From NCBI GenBank assembly GCA_011620265.1, contig WOZM01000104.1, forward strand, positions 1 to 37,347: a DNA stretch of 37,347 nt, read 5' to 3'. Position 1 is the first letter of the stretch. The number at the start of each line of letters is the position of its first letter. Below, piece after piece: positions 29,261 to 36,912 of the stretch. The position numbers and the translations under genes were made by a program. The notes under the pieces were generated by a model. The model ran no database searches. It was not told where the DNA came from and saw only the letters and a program-made list of their open reading frames with translations. This stretch comes from Paracoccaceae bacterium. Lineage in GTDB: Bacteria > Pseudomonadota > Alphaproteobacteria > Rhodobacterales > Rhodobacteraceae.

Positions 29261-30049
29261 TCAGGCCCAGTCGGGCTGGCGCTTCTCGATGAAGGCCGAG
29301 ATGCCTTCCTCGGTATCGCGCCAGAGCATGTTCTCGACCATCACCGCCGCGGCATGGTCGTAGGCCTCGGCGCGGGTCATTTCGATCTGGTCGTAGAAGG
29401 CGCGCTTGCCGATCCTGACGGTGGCGGTGAGCTTTCTCGCCACGATCCCGGCGAGGGCGCGGGTTTCGGCCGCGAGCCTGTCGCCCGGCACGGACCTGTT
29501 GATCAGGCCGACCTCGCACGCGCGGGCGGCGTCGATGAACTGGCCGGTGGTGAGCATCTCGAACGCGACCTTGCGGGGCACGTTGCGGGAAAGCGCGACC
29601 ATCGGCGTCGAGCAGAAGAGCCCGATATTGACGCCGTTGACGCCGAAGCGCGTCCCCTCGGCCGCGATGGCCATGTCGCAGGAGGCGACGAGCTGGCAGC
29701 CGGCGGCGGTGGCGATGCCGTGGGCCTCGGCGATCACCGGCTGCGGCAGGGAAGGGATCATCTGCATGACCTCGGCGCAGCGGGCGAAGAGGTCGGCGAA
29801 ATAGGCCCTTCCCTTGTCGGGCGCCTGGCGTCCGGCCTGCATCTCCTTCAGGTCGTGCCCGGCGCAGAACGCCTTGCCCGCGCCTTTCAGGATCACGACG
29901 CGGATGGTCCTGTCGTCGCCAAGGCGCGCGAATTCCGCCTTGAGCGCGGCGAGCATCGCGTCCGAGAGCGCATTGAGGCTCGCCGGCGCATTCAGTGTCA
30001 GCGTCGCGACGCCGTCCTCGTCGGCGCGCAGAAGCAGGTCGTCGCTCAT
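29261..30049 (-). CDS. Enoyl-CoA hydratase/isomerase family protein
   Basis: Crotonase-fold protein of 262 residues. The oxyanion-hole segments are visible: AFCAGHDLKEM (about 62-72) and the GCQLVASCDMAIA helix, preceded by PVIAEAHGIATAAG. The NIGLFCSTPMVALSR stretch is typical of the ECHDC3-like subgroup, so the reaction may be hydration or another acyl-CoA conversion. The ATG at 30049 was chosen with GGAGGG about 10 nt upstream; the frame is open to 30214 but overlaps the divergent thioesterase gene. Divergent pairing with a PaaI thioesterase suggests a joint role in acyl-CoA breakdown. Confidence 0.9.
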   Translation of the reverse strand: MSDDLLLRADEDGVATLTLNAPASLNALSDAMLAALKAEFARLGDDRTIRVVILKGAGKAFCAGHDLKEMQAGRQAPDKGRAYFADLFARCAEVMQMIPSLPQPVIAEAHGIATAAGCQLVASCDMAIAAEGTRFGVNGVNIGLFCSTPMVALSRNVPRKVAFEMLTTGQFIDAARACEVGLINRSVPGDRLAAETRALAGIVARKLTATVRIGKRAFYDQIEMTRAEAYDHAAAVMVENMLWRDTEEGISAFIEKRQPDWA

Positions 30050-30104
30050 CTTGTCATTCCCTCCGGTTCGGGGAAGTCTAGCCGGAGGACGGCAGGGAGG
30101 GAAG

Positions 30105-30527
30105 ATGCAGATGGTGATGACGGCGGCGGAACTGGCCGCCTTTCTCGCGCGGGAGTTCCCGCAGGTCCGCGACGATTTCGCGGTCGAGCACCTGACCGGG
30201 GACGGCATCGTCATGCGGCTGAAGGTGGCCGAGCGTCATCTGCGGCCGGGCGGCACCGTCTCGGGCCCCTCGATCTTCGCGCTGGCCGATGTCGCGGTCT
30301 ACCTCGCCATCCTCGCGCGGATCGGACCCGTGGCGCTCGCCGTGACGACGAGTTCCGGCGTCGATTTCCTGCGCAAGCCCGAAGCCGGGGCGGACCTGAT
30401 CGGGACCGCGCGGCTCCTGAAGCTTGGCCGGGTTCTGGCGGTGGGCGATGTTCTCATTCGCTCCGAGGGGCAGGAAGCGCCGGTGGCGCGCGCCAACATG
30501 ACCTATTCGATTCCGCCCCGCCGATGA
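30105..30527 (+). CDS. PaaI-type hotdog thioesterase
   Basis: 140 residues with a single hotdog domain. The central GPSIFALADVAVYLAI segment contains the Asp expected at the PaaI-type active site, followed by a SSGVDFLRKPEAGADLIG strand pair. It probably hydrolyses an acyl- or aryl-CoA. The ATG at 30105 is preceded by GGGAGGG; ATGs at 30111 and 30117 are possible alternatives. It is divergent from the enoyl-CoA hydratase with 55 bp between starts, which must hold both promoters. Confidence 0.88.
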   Translation: MQMVMTAAELAAFLAREFPQVRDDFAVEHLTGDGIVMRLKVAERHLRPGGTVSGPSIFALADVAVYLAILARIGPVALAVTTSSGVDFLRKPEAGADLIGTARLLKLGRVLAVGDVLIRSEGQEAPVARANMTYSIPPRR

Positions 30528-30597
30528 GGCCGCGCTAACCGGATCTCAACCATGATCGACGAATCTCCGGCCCAGACCGGTCCGGGAGGGGTCGAAC

Positions 30598-31479
30598 ATG
30601 GGATCAGTCCTTGGTTCAGCGTTTGGCGCGGGCGTTGCGGTGCTCGTGGCGACTTTGGCGGCGGGGCCGGGCCTTGCCGCGACGATCGGGTTTTCGCCGG
30701 AACGGGCGATCTGCCTTCCGGCGGGTCTGACGGCCGCATCCGGGACGGCGTGCGGGGTTGGCATCGAAGCGGCAGAGGCGGTCCGGTTCGACGGGGCGCT
30801 GCCCGCGAGCCTCGCAAGCGCCGGCGACGCGCGCGCGCAGATGCTGCCGGCGGCCGGCCTCTTGGCGGCGGCGGTGACCGTGGTCGGACGCGGCGCCGAG
30901 GGCTGGAGGCAGGGGGCCGCCCTGGGCGACATTCCGCTGTTCCGGGTCGATGTCTCGGTTCTGCGCGCCGGGCTGCCGGAGGGCGGCCCCTTCGCGGGGC
31001 GGGTTCCGGTCGTGAACGTCTCCGGGCCGGGGCCGGGGTTCGATCCGAGCGACGTGGTCTTTCCCGGCGAGGCGGCGGCGCGGTTCCTTCTGTGGCGGCG
31101 AGAGCGCGGACGGGTGCTCGAATGGACCGGATGGTGGGGGTCGGTGCTGATCCCCTTCGGCACGGCGCGTGCCTCGTCGGTGATCGACGCGGACCTGCGG
31201 GGCCTTCGCGCCGGTCCGGCGACCGCGCTGCCCCGGGAGCATGTCTTCCTGCCCGATCCGAACGTTTCCGGCCCTCACCCGGCGGCGGGCGGAGCGCACC
31301 CGGCCCGGCCGGTCCTGCCGGCGCCGGTGCCGCTGCCGGGGGGGCTGGCCCTGCTGCTCGCGGCGCTTTGGGCGCCGGTCGCCGTCCGGCGGCTTTCCTC
31401 CGGGCGGTCGCGTCCGCGCGTGGACGGGTCGGTTTCCCGGCCGATTTCGCGTCGCAGGGTCGCGAAATTAATGGGGTAA
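30598..31479 (+). CDS. Exported protein of unknown function with VPLPx-CTERM-like C-terminus
   Basis: 293 residues, no known domain recognised. An N-terminal signal peptide is likely (hydrophobic 8-27, cleavage near GLAA-TIG). Near the C-terminus PAPVPLPGG is followed by a hydrophobic helix (LALLLAALWAPVAV) and RR, the layout of the VPLPA-CTERM sorting signal common in Rhodobacteraceae exported proteins. It is unusual in having G instead of A in the motif and about 30 further basic residues after the RR, where such signals normally end. GGGAGGGG lies just before the ATG. Two or more cysteines are present near residues 39 and 52. Confidence 0.65.
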   Translation: MGSVLGSAFGAGVAVLVATLAAGPGLAATIGFSPERAICLPAGLTAASGTACGVGIEAAEAVRFDGALPASLASAGDARAQMLPAAGLLAAAVTVVGRGAEGWRQGAALGDIPLFRVDVSVLRAGLPEGGPFAGRVPVVNVSGPGPGFDPSDVVFPGEAAARFLLWRRERGRVLEWTGWWGSVLIPFGTARASSVIDADLRGLRAGPATALPREHVFLPDPNVSGPHPAAGGAHPARPVLPAPVPLPGGLALLLAALWAPVAVRRLSSGRSRPRVDGSVSRPISRRRVAKLMG

Positions 31480-31550
31480 AATAATACCGTTATTGCAAAG
31501 TATTGAAAGTAAACGGTTAATTATCAAGGATGGCTCTTGACGGGGATTGA

Positions 31551-31572
31551 CGAATGCTGGAAAAGCCAGCAT
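31551..31572 (+). promoter_or_regulatory. Leader hairpin upstream of rplM
   Basis: ATGCTGG-AAAAG-CCAGCAT (31554-31572) is a perfect 7-bp stem about 57 bp before rplM. Upstream is an A+T-rich patch (31465-31530) that probably contains the promoter. The hairpin may be part of an rplM-rpsI leader; no autoregulation is shown. Confidence 0.4.
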
Positions 31573-31629
31573 CCGAATTCGGGCGCCCTCCGTGGTGCCC
31601 ATTCCGTCCCCGAACTCGAAGGGCAACCG

Positions 31630-32094
31630 ATGAAGACCTATACCGCGAAACCGGCGGAGATCGAGAAGAAGTGGATCCTGATCGACGCCGAAGGTGTCGT
31701 TCTCGGCCGTCTCGCCACGATCGTCGCCAATCGCCTCCGTGGCAAGCACAAGCCGACCTTCACGCCGCACATGGACATGGGCGACAACGTGATCGTCATC
31801 AATGCCGACAAGGTGCAGATGACCGGCAACAAGCGCGCCGACAAGCGCTATTACTGGCATACCGGCCATCCGGGCGGGATCAAGTTCCGCACCGCCGAGC
31901 AGGTGCTCGACGGCGCCCATCCCGAGCGGGTGGTGGTCAAGGCGGTCGAACGCATGATCACCCGCAACCGGCTCGGCAAGCAGCAGATGACCCATCTGCG
32001 CGTCTATGCCGGTGCCGAGCATCCGCACGAGGCGCAGTCGCCCGAAGTCCTCGACGTCAAGTCGATGAACCCGAAGAACACGCGGAGCGCATGA
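31630..32094 (+). CDS. rplM: Ribosomal protein uL13
   Basis: Early-assembling large-subunit protein of 154 residues. The N-terminal [20 protein letters not shown] and [19 protein letters not shown] are diagnostic, with [18 protein letters not shown] and the [19 protein letters not shown] region. The ATG at 31630 follows AAGGG; the frame is open from 31537, but those residues are leader sequence. Its stop overlaps or adjoins the rpsI start, the standard rplM-rpsI operon. Confidence 0.98.
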   Translation: MKTYTAKPAEIEKKWILIDAEGVVLGRLATIVANRLRGKHKPTFTPHMDMGDNVIVINADKVQMTGNKRADKRYYWHTGHPGGIKFRTAEQVLDGAHPERVVVKAVERMITRNRLGKQQMTHLRVYAGAEHPHEAQSPEVLDVKSMNPKNTRSA

Positions 32095-32096
32095 GC

Positions 32097-32603
32097 ATGG
32101 CCGACGAAATCAAATCCCTCGACGATCTGAAATCGGCCGTGTCGGGCACGCCCGCCGCCGTCGAAGCGATGGAAGCCCCGCGTGAGCCGCAGCGCGATGC
32201 GCTCGGCCGGGCCTATGCGACCGGCAAGCGCAAGGACGCGGTGGCCCGCGTCTGGATCAAGCCGGGCTCGGGCAAGTTCCTGATCCGCAACAACAAGGGC
32301 GAGTTCATCGACTATTCGAAATACTTCGCGCGCCCGGTGCTGCAGATGATCCTCCGCCAGCCGTTCCAGGTCGCCAATGTCGAAGGCCAGTTCGACGTGA
32401 TGGCGACGGTCGCCGGCGGCGGGCTCTCGGGCCAGGCCGGCGCGGTGAAGCACGGAATCAGCCGCGCGCTCCAGCTCTATGAGCCGAGCCTGCGGCCTGC
32501 GCTGAAAGCTGCCGGTTTCCTCACCCGCGACAGCCGCGTGGTCGAGCGGAAGAAATACGGCAAGCGCAAGGCGCGCCGGTCCTTCCAGTTCTCCAAGCGC
32601 TGA
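32097..32603 (+). CDS. rpsI: Ribosomal protein uS9
   Basis: Small-subunit protein whose C-terminal tail reaches the P-site tRNA. It has 168 residues: an N-terminal acidic extension (about 1-38) usual in alphaproteobacteria, then the uS9 core from [20 protein letters not shown] to the basic [16 protein letters not shown] tail ending in the invariant Lys-Arg. I chose the ATG at 32097 because GGAG (32084-32087) is 9 nt upstream; the in-frame ATG at 32091 would overlap the rplM stop (ATGA) and add two residues. A perfect terminator follows. Confidence 0.97.
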   Translation: MADEIKSLDDLKSAVSGTPAAVEAMEAPREPQRDALGRAYATGKRKDAVARVWIKPGSGKFLIRNNKGEFIDYSKYFARPVLQMILRQPFQVANVEGQFDVMATVAGGGLSGQAGAVKHGISRALQLYEPSLRPALKAAGFLTRDSRVVERKKYGKRKARRSFQFSKR

Positions 32604-32638
32604 TATCGCGTCCGGTTACGGACCGATCGCAAGATCTG

Positions 32639-32666
32639 GGGCGCGCCCGCCGGGCGCGCCCTTTTT
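32639..32666 (+). terminator. Rho-independent terminator of rplM-rpsI
   Basis: Perfect 10-bp stem, GGGCGCGCCC-GCC-GGGCGCGCCC, followed by TTTTT. It lies 36 bp after the rpsI stop. Confidence 0.92.
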
Positions 32667-32797
32667 CGTTGCAAAGGGCCGGAAAACCACCTGTTGCGGC
32701 GCGGACTCGTTCACGCGGAATTGTGAGGGGGGGCGATTGACCGGCGGCCGCTTCGGGCGCCAGGGTGCCGCATTGAGGCAGACAAAAGAGCAGCAAA

Positions 32798-33052
32798 ATG
32801 CCCCTCCAGTCCTTCCACAGCTCCCTTGGGGGCTTCGATTTCCTTGGCTTGCGCAAAAGCCCGTCAGGTGCCGTCGAGATCGTCTATGACGACGGCGTGG
32901 CCCGCCGGATGATCTGGCGCGTGCGGAGCCACGCCGCCGATCACACGATCGGCGAGGTCCTGCGATACGCGGTCGATCAGACCCGGGTGCTGCCCGCGCT
33001 CCTGTCGGAGCTGAAGCGGCGCTCGATCGCGATCGAGGCCGTCGCCGCCTGA
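32798..33052 (+). CDS. Hypothetical 84-residue protein
   Basis: No family recognised. The translation has the balance of a real folded protein: a mixed hydrophobic/polar N-terminal half with short beta-like strands (AVEIVYDDGVARRMIWRV) and a helical C-terminal half (IGEVLRYAVDQTRVLPALLSEL). The ribosome-binding site is weak (AGCAGCAAA). It lies alone between the rpsI terminator and the PhzF remnant, and no competing frame looks better. Confidence 0.5.
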   Translation: MPLQSFHSSLGGFDFLGLRKSPSGAVEIVYDDGVARRMIWRVRSHAADHTIGEVLRYAVDQTRVLPALLSELKRRSIAIEAVAA

Positions 33053-33060
33053 TCCGGGCC

Positions 33061-33312
33061 TCAGTCCGGCAGCCGACCAGCCCGCCGCGCCCGGCAGGGC
33101 GCGAGCGTCGCATGGGCCGAGCCGGTGACGGGATCTTCGGGAATGCCGGCGGCCGCCGCGAAACAGCGCGAGACGAAATCGACCGGTTTTCGTCTTCGGG
33201 AAGAACGAAGGCGGTCTCGGAGAGGTTGTTTTCCGCCGCGATGGCCTGCATCAGCACGTCGGGCCGGGTTCCCGGCGAACACGCGGTCGTTGAAGGCGTC
33301 GACCTGAAGCAT
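33061..33312 (-). pseudogene. PhzF-family isomerase/epimerase remnant
   Basis: From 33312 the frame begins MLQVDAFNDRVFAGNPA, the signature PhzF N-terminus. A second frame then gives LMQAIAAENNLSETAFVLPE, the next conserved PhzF segment with its catalytic Glu region. The first frame resumes with DFVSRCFAAAAGIPEDPVTG and SAHATLAP, the conserved C-terminal motif, to a stop at 33061. About 84 of the usual 280 or so residues remain, with two frame changes and a large central deletion. It cannot encode a working enzyme. Confidence 0.8.
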
Positions 33313-33346
33313 GGGGTGTTCGCGCATCCGGTCCTCCGGTCATGGC

Positions 33347-33373
33347 AAAAAACGGCCGGGCAGAGCCCGGCCG
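33347..33373 (-). terminator. Rho-independent terminator of the DUF1127 gene
   Basis: On the minus strand CGGCCGGGC-TCT-GCCCGGCCG (perfect 9-bp stem) is followed by TTTTTT. It lies 38 bp after the DUF1127 stop. Confidence 0.88.
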
Positions 33374-33410
33374 AGGAAGAGGGTCCGTCGGGGATGGTCG
33401 GGACCCTGTC

Positions 33411-33629
33411 TCAGCGCCAGAACGGGCGGAGGGCCTCGTCTTCGCAGGCCGCCCGGTCGAGGCCGACATCGCGGATCAGGTGATCGTCCAGATGGGCCAG
33501 CGCAACACGGCTGCGGCGGCGATCGTCCCATCGACGCACAAGACGGCCCAGTTGCGCCACCACGGCCAGCACCGATGCGCGGCTGGCAGGGAGATGCAGT
33601 TTCGGGGCGGTTCTTGCGACCTCGGTCAT
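33411..33629 (-). CDS. DUF1127 small protein
   Basis: 72 residues, basic, with the DUF1127 C-terminal pattern: LVRRWDDRRRSRVALAHLDD, then HLIRDVGLDR and a terminal RPFWR. Members in alphaproteobacteria are short, stress- or metal-responsive proteins; some bind RNA and affect phosphate or carbon metabolism. The ATG at 33629 was chosen because the family part is all downstream; the frame is open to 33881 across the divergent regulator. It starts 10 bp from the palindromic operator shared with the MocR gene and ends at a strong terminator. Confidence 0.88.
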   Translation of the reverse strand: MTEVARTAPKLHLPASRASVLAVVAQLGRLVRRWDDRRRSRVALAHLDDHLIRDVGLDRAACEDEALRPFWR

Positions 33630-33638
33630 GGCGCACCT

Positions 33639-33654
33639 TTTGTATTGATACAAA
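33639..33654. promoter_or_regulatory. Palindromic operator between the DUF1127 and MocR genes
   Basis: TTTGTATTGATACAAA: perfect 7-bp arms around TG. It overlaps a candidate -35 (TTGATA, 33645-33650) for the MocR gene, whose -10 would be TATCTG (33668-33673). Further TACAA elements follow at 33680 and 33723, and a CAATGC-GCATTG palindrome lies at 33682-33693. The likely ligand is the MocR-type protein itself (inference). Confidence 0.6.
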
Positions 33655-33714
33655 GTCGTGGTTTCGGTATCTGTCTTCCTACAATGCGCATTGCGCCGGT
33701 TCCAGAGGTACATT

Positions 33715-35136
33715 GTGGCGGATACAATCTGGCAGCCGGACCTCTCCCGTTTCGACGGTCCGAAATACCTTGCGCTGACCCGGGCGCTGCGCGAGGCGGT
33801 GCGGACGGGCGGGCTCGAGAAGGGCGCGCGGCTGCCGCCGGTGCGCGATCTGGCCTGGCGGCTGGGCATGACGCCGGGCACCGTGGCCCGCGCCTATCAG
33901 ATCATGACCCAGGAAGGGCTTCTGGAAGCCGCCGTCGGACGCGGCACCTTCGTCGCCGCGACACATCCGAAATTCGGGGCATCTCAGGCGCTTATCCTCG
34001 AAGCGCCGGCCAGTTCACGCGATGACGCGGCGGAGGGCAGCGGGCCCGCTGACCTGCGCAGCCCGAAACTGCCTGAGGTCGGCCAGAACGAGGCGATCTC
34101 GGCGATCTACCGGCGGCTCGCGGAGCAGGGCGGGTTCGACTATCTCGGCTATCCCGGCCTGAAGCGCGACCGTGATCTCCGCGCGGCTCTGGTCGGGTGG
34201 CTTTCCGACCGCGATCTCGGGGCGTTCGGGGCGGATGACATTGTATTGACACAAGGCGGCCAGAACGCCATCGGCCTTGCCCTGCAATGCTGCCTGAAAG
34301 GCGCGCGGCCGCATGTGATCCTCGAAGAACTCGCCTATCCCGGCTTCCGCCATGCCGCCCGGCTGAACCGGGCCGAGATCGTGCCGGTGGCCATCGACGG
34401 CGGCGGCCTTTCGGCCGAGGCGCTGGACGAAGCCTGCCGGCGGACCGGCGCCCGCATCGTCTGTGTCACGACCGAGGCGCAGAATCCGACCACCGTGCGG
34501 ATGCCGATGGAGCGGCGGGCCGAGATCGTCGCGGTCGCCCGCCACCACGACCTCCAGATCATCGAGGACGACTGCTATTCGGTCGGCGCCGCCAGCGCGC
34601 CGTTGCTGCGCGCCCTCGCGCCCGAACGCACCTGGCATGTCACCTCGATCTCCAAGTCGCTCGCGGCCGGGCTGCGCTTCGGCTGCATCGTCTGCCCGAC
34701 CGGGCAGGGCGAGCCGGCGCGGCTCGCGGCGCAGCATTCCTATTTCGGCATCGCCCGGCCGATCGTCGACCTGATGATGGGGCTTTTCACCTCGGGCGAG
34801 GCGGACCGGCTGCGCGACCGGGCGCAGGCGGTCTTCGCCCGCCGGCTGGAGATGACGCTGAACATCCTCGGCACGTTCGACATCGCCTGGCAGATGGGGC
34901 TCGCCTTCGTCTGGCTGAAGATGCCGAGCGGCTGGCGCGCCTCCACCTTCGTGCGCGAGGCCGAGACCGAGGGGGTTCTCGTGCGCTCGGCCGACGAATA
35001 CGCGCTGATCGACAGCCATTCGCCGAACGCGGTGCGCATCGCGCTCGACGGCGCATCGCCGGAGGCGGATTTCACCCGCGCGCTCGAGGCGATGGCGCGG
35101 CTTCTGCGCAATCCGCCCGGCGATCTGCCGGTCTGA
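33715..35136 (+). CDS. MocR-type regulator (GntR HTH fused to class I aminotransferase)
   Basis: 473 residues: a GntR winged helix (about 10-80: RLPPVRDLAWRLGMTPGTVARAYQIM) joined to a fold-type I aminotransferase domain (about 110-470). The PLP-binding lysine is Lys314 in TSISKSLAAGLRFG. MocR proteins are PLP-dependent transcription factors such as PdxR and GabR; the regulated pathway cannot be read here, although no PLP or GABA genes are adjacent. I chose the GTG at 33715 because AGAGGT lies 5 nt upstream and homology starts at DTIWQPDLSRF; the open frame from 33658 would run through the operator region. The alkA-type gene starts 6 bp after its stop. Confidence 0.9.
   Translation: MADTIWQPDLSRFDGPKYLALTRALREAVRTGGLEKGARLPPVRDLAWRLGMTPGTVARAYQIMTQEGLLEAAVGRGTFVAATHPKFGASQALILEAPASSRDDAAEGSGPADLRSPKLPEVGQNEAISAIYRRLAEQGGFDYLGYPGLKRDRDLRAALVGWLSDRDLGAFGADDIVLTQGGQNAIGLALQCCLKGARPHVILEELAYPGFRHAARLNRAEIVPVAIDGGGLSAEALDEACRRTGARIVCVTTEAQNPTTVRMPMERRAEIVAVARHHDLQIIEDDCYSVGAASAPLLRALAPERTWHVTSISKSLAAGLRFGCIVCPTGQGEPARLAAQHSYFGIARPIVDLMMGLFTSGEADRLRDRAQAVFARRLEMTLNILGTFDIAWQMGLAFVWLKMPSGWRASTFVREAETEGVLVRSADEYALIDSHSPNAVRIALDGASPEADFTRALEAMARLLRNPPGDLPV
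34241..34254. promoter_or_regulatory. Intragenic near-copy of the MocR operator
   Basis: TTGTATTGACACAA within the MocR coding sequence matches 33640-33653 (TTGTATTGATACAA) at 13 of 14 bases. It encodes part of a conserved DIVLTQGG segment, so the match may be forced by the protein sequence or may be a second binding site. Confidence 0.35.
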
Positions 35137-35142
35137 GCGCCG

Positions 35143-35772
35143 ATGCCCGGCCGCATCATCGAGACCGAGGCCTGCGTCGCCGAAGGCGCCGCCTGGCTCG
35201 CCGCGCGCGAGCCGCGCTTCGCGAGGCTGCTCGACGCCACCGGGCCCTTGCCGCTTCGCCGCCGGCCCGACGGGTTCGCGGCGCTGCTCGACGCGATTCT
35301 CGGCCAGCAGGTCTCCACCGCCTCGGCCGCGGCGATGCGCGTCCGGCTGCAGGCGGCGGGGCTTCTCGATGCGGTCGCCGTGGCCGCCGCGACCGAGGAC
35401 GCGCTCCGCGCCTGCGGCCTGTCGCGCCAGAAGATCCGCTATGCCCATGCGCTGGCCCGGGCGGGCCTCGACTATGATGCGCTGCGGGACCGGCCGGACG
35501 AGGAGGTGATCGCCACGTTGACGGCCCTTCCCGGCATCGGCCGCTGGACCGCCGAGGTCTATGCGCTGATCTCGCTCGGCCGGGCGGATGTCTTCGCGCC
35601 CGGCGATCTGGCGTTGCAGGAGGCCGCGCGGCTCGTCTTCGACCTGCCCGACCGCCCGTCTGAACGAGTGCTTCGCGCGATGGCGGAGGACTGGCGCCCG
35701 TGGAGGGCAGTTGCGGCGCGCGCCCTCTGGGCCTACTACCGGCTGGCACGAAGCCGGGAGGGGATCAGGTGA
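35143..35772 (+). CDS. DNA-3-methyladenine glycosylase II (AlkA-type HhH-GPD)
   Basis: Base-excision repair glycosylase of 209 residues that removes alkylated purines. The helix-hairpin-helix lies at 126-145 (LTALPGIGRWTAEVYALISL) and the catalytic Asp is Asp155 in FAPGDLALQ; the upstream ILGQQVSTASA segment (52-62) is also typical. There is no iron-sulfur cluster motif. It lacks the N-terminal beta domain of E. coli AlkA, like many alphaproteobacterial forms. The stop overlaps the GTG of the following esterase (GTGA). Confidence 0.93.
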   Translation: MPGRIIETEACVAEGAAWLAAREPRFARLLDATGPLPLRRRPDGFAALLDAILGQQVSTASAAAMRVRLQAAGLLDAVAVAAATEDALRACGLSRQKIRYAHALARAGLDYDALRDRPDEEVIATLTALPGIGRWTAEVYALISLGRADVFAPGDLALQEAARLVFDLPDRPSERVLRAMAEDWRPWRAVAARALWAYYRLARSREGIR

Positions 35773-36434
35773 CGCGGGAACTCAAATTCGGCCGGAAACC
35801 GGCGCGTTCGGGCGCGGCGCGCTCGCTCGTCGTCTTCCTGCATGGCTACGGCGCCGACGGGGCGGACCTTCTCGGCCTCGCCGATCCCCTGGCGCCGCAT
35901 CTGCCCGGCACCGTCTTCATCGCGCCCGACGCGCCCGATCCCTGCGCCGGCAATCCCTTCGGCCGGCAATGGTTCCCGATCCCCTGGCTCGACGGCTCAA
36001 CCGAGGCGGCGGCGGCGGAGGGTCTTGCCCGCTCGTCGGAGGACCTAAACGCCTTCCTCGACGCGCGGCTCGCCGAGGAGGGGATGACGCCCGACCGGCT
36101 CGCCGTGATCGGCTTTTCGCAAGGCACGATGATGGCCCTGCACGTGCTGCCGCGGCGGTCCGCGCCGGTGGCCGGGATCGTCGGCTTCTCCGGCCGGCTG
36201 CTGGCGCCCGAGCGGCTGGCGGCCGAGGCGGTGTCGAAGCCGCCGGTGCTTCTGGTTCACGGCGACCAGGACCCGATGGTGCCCTTCGCCGACATGGGCC
36301 TTGCCGGCCAGGCGCTGACCGATGCCGGGTTCGAGACATACGGCCATGTCATGAAGGGCACCGGCCACGGCATCGCGCCGGACGGACTTTCGGTGGCCCT
36401 GACGTTCCTGAGCGACCGCTTGCCGGCGGCCTGA
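35769..36434 (+). CDS. Phospholipase/carboxylesterase-family alpha/beta hydrolase
   Basis: 221 residues of the Abhydrolase_2 type. The FLHGYGADGADLLGLA oxyanion segment, the nucleophile Ser in GFSQGTMMAL, Asp in VHGDQDPMVPF and His in GTGHGIAPDG complete the triad. The substrate is likely a small carboxyl ester or lysophospholipid. The GTG start at 35769 overlaps the glycosylase stop by 4 nt; the frame is open from 35700 without homology. It is convergent with the VOC gene, with 5 bp between stops. Confidence 0.93.
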   Translation: MTRELKFGRKPARSGAARSLVVFLHGYGADGADLLGLADPLAPHLPGTVFIAPDAPDPCAGNPFGRQWFPIPWLDGSTEAAAAEGLARSSEDLNAFLDARLAEEGMTPDRLAVIGFSQGTMMALHVLPRRSAPVAGIVGFSGRLLAPERLAAEAVSKPPVLLVHGDQDPMVPFADMGLAGQALTDAGFETYGHVMKGTGHGIAPDGLSVALTFLSDRLPAA

Positions 36435-36439
36435 CCCCG

Positions 36440-36856
36440 TCAGGACCAGAGCGCGGGTTCGGCGAACTCCACCGAATTGCCGGCCGGATCGCGAACATAG
36501 ATCGACCGCGCGCCGTTCGGCCAGCGAAAGTCCGCCTCGATCGCCACGCCGGCGGCATCGAGATGGCCGCGCCAGTCGTCCAGCGCTTCGGCCGCGACCG
36601 AAAGGCAGAAGTGCCCGGCCCCCGTCGCGCCATGTGGTGGCACCCGGATCGCGGCGTCGGGGCGCGGCGGATGCACCGTGGCGCGGGGATCGAAGACAAG
36701 GAGGATCGAGTCACCCACCCGGAAGAAGACGTGCCGTCCGGCCTGCCGGGTGACGACGTCGAGCCCGATGACCCCGGCATAGAACCGTTCGGCCGCCTCA
36801 AGGTCGTCCGCATAGAGCGCGCTTTCGAGCGTGCCGAGGATCGCTGGCGCCGCCAT
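36440..36856 (-). CDS. VOC-superfamily (glyoxalase/bleomycin-resistance fold) protein
   Basis: 138 residues made of two beta-alpha-beta modules. LESALYADDLEAAERFYAGVIGLDVV starts the first module, GHFCLSV carries a likely metal-binding His in the second, and the C-terminal IYVRDPAGNSVEFAEP carries the metal-ligand Glu. The function is unknown: a dioxygenase, glyoxalase or antibiotic-binding activity is possible. The ATG at 36856 was chosen because AGAGGG is about 9 nt upstream; an ATG at 36865 is an alternative but its spacing to the same site is too short. An inverted repeat lies just upstream. Confidence 0.85.
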   Translation of the reverse strand: MAAPAILGTLESALYADDLEAAERFYAGVIGLDVVTRQAGRHVFFRVGDSILLVFDPRATVHPPRPDAAIRVPPHGATGAGHFCLSVAAEALDDWRGHLDAAGVAIEADFRWPNGARSIYVRDPAGNSVEFAEPALWS

Positions 36857-36882
36857 TGCCGTCATCCCTCTGTCACTTTGAC

Positions 36883-36900
36883 GCGATAGCAGTCTATCGC
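36883..36900. promoter_or_regulatory. Inverted repeat between the VOC and HNH genes
   Basis: GCGATAG-CAGT-CTATCGC has perfect 7-bp arms, followed by a further GATAGCG half-site. It lies 27 bp upstream of the VOC start and upstream of the HNH promoter, a good place for an operator. Confidence 0.5.
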
Positions 36901-36912
36901 AGATAGCGGGGC

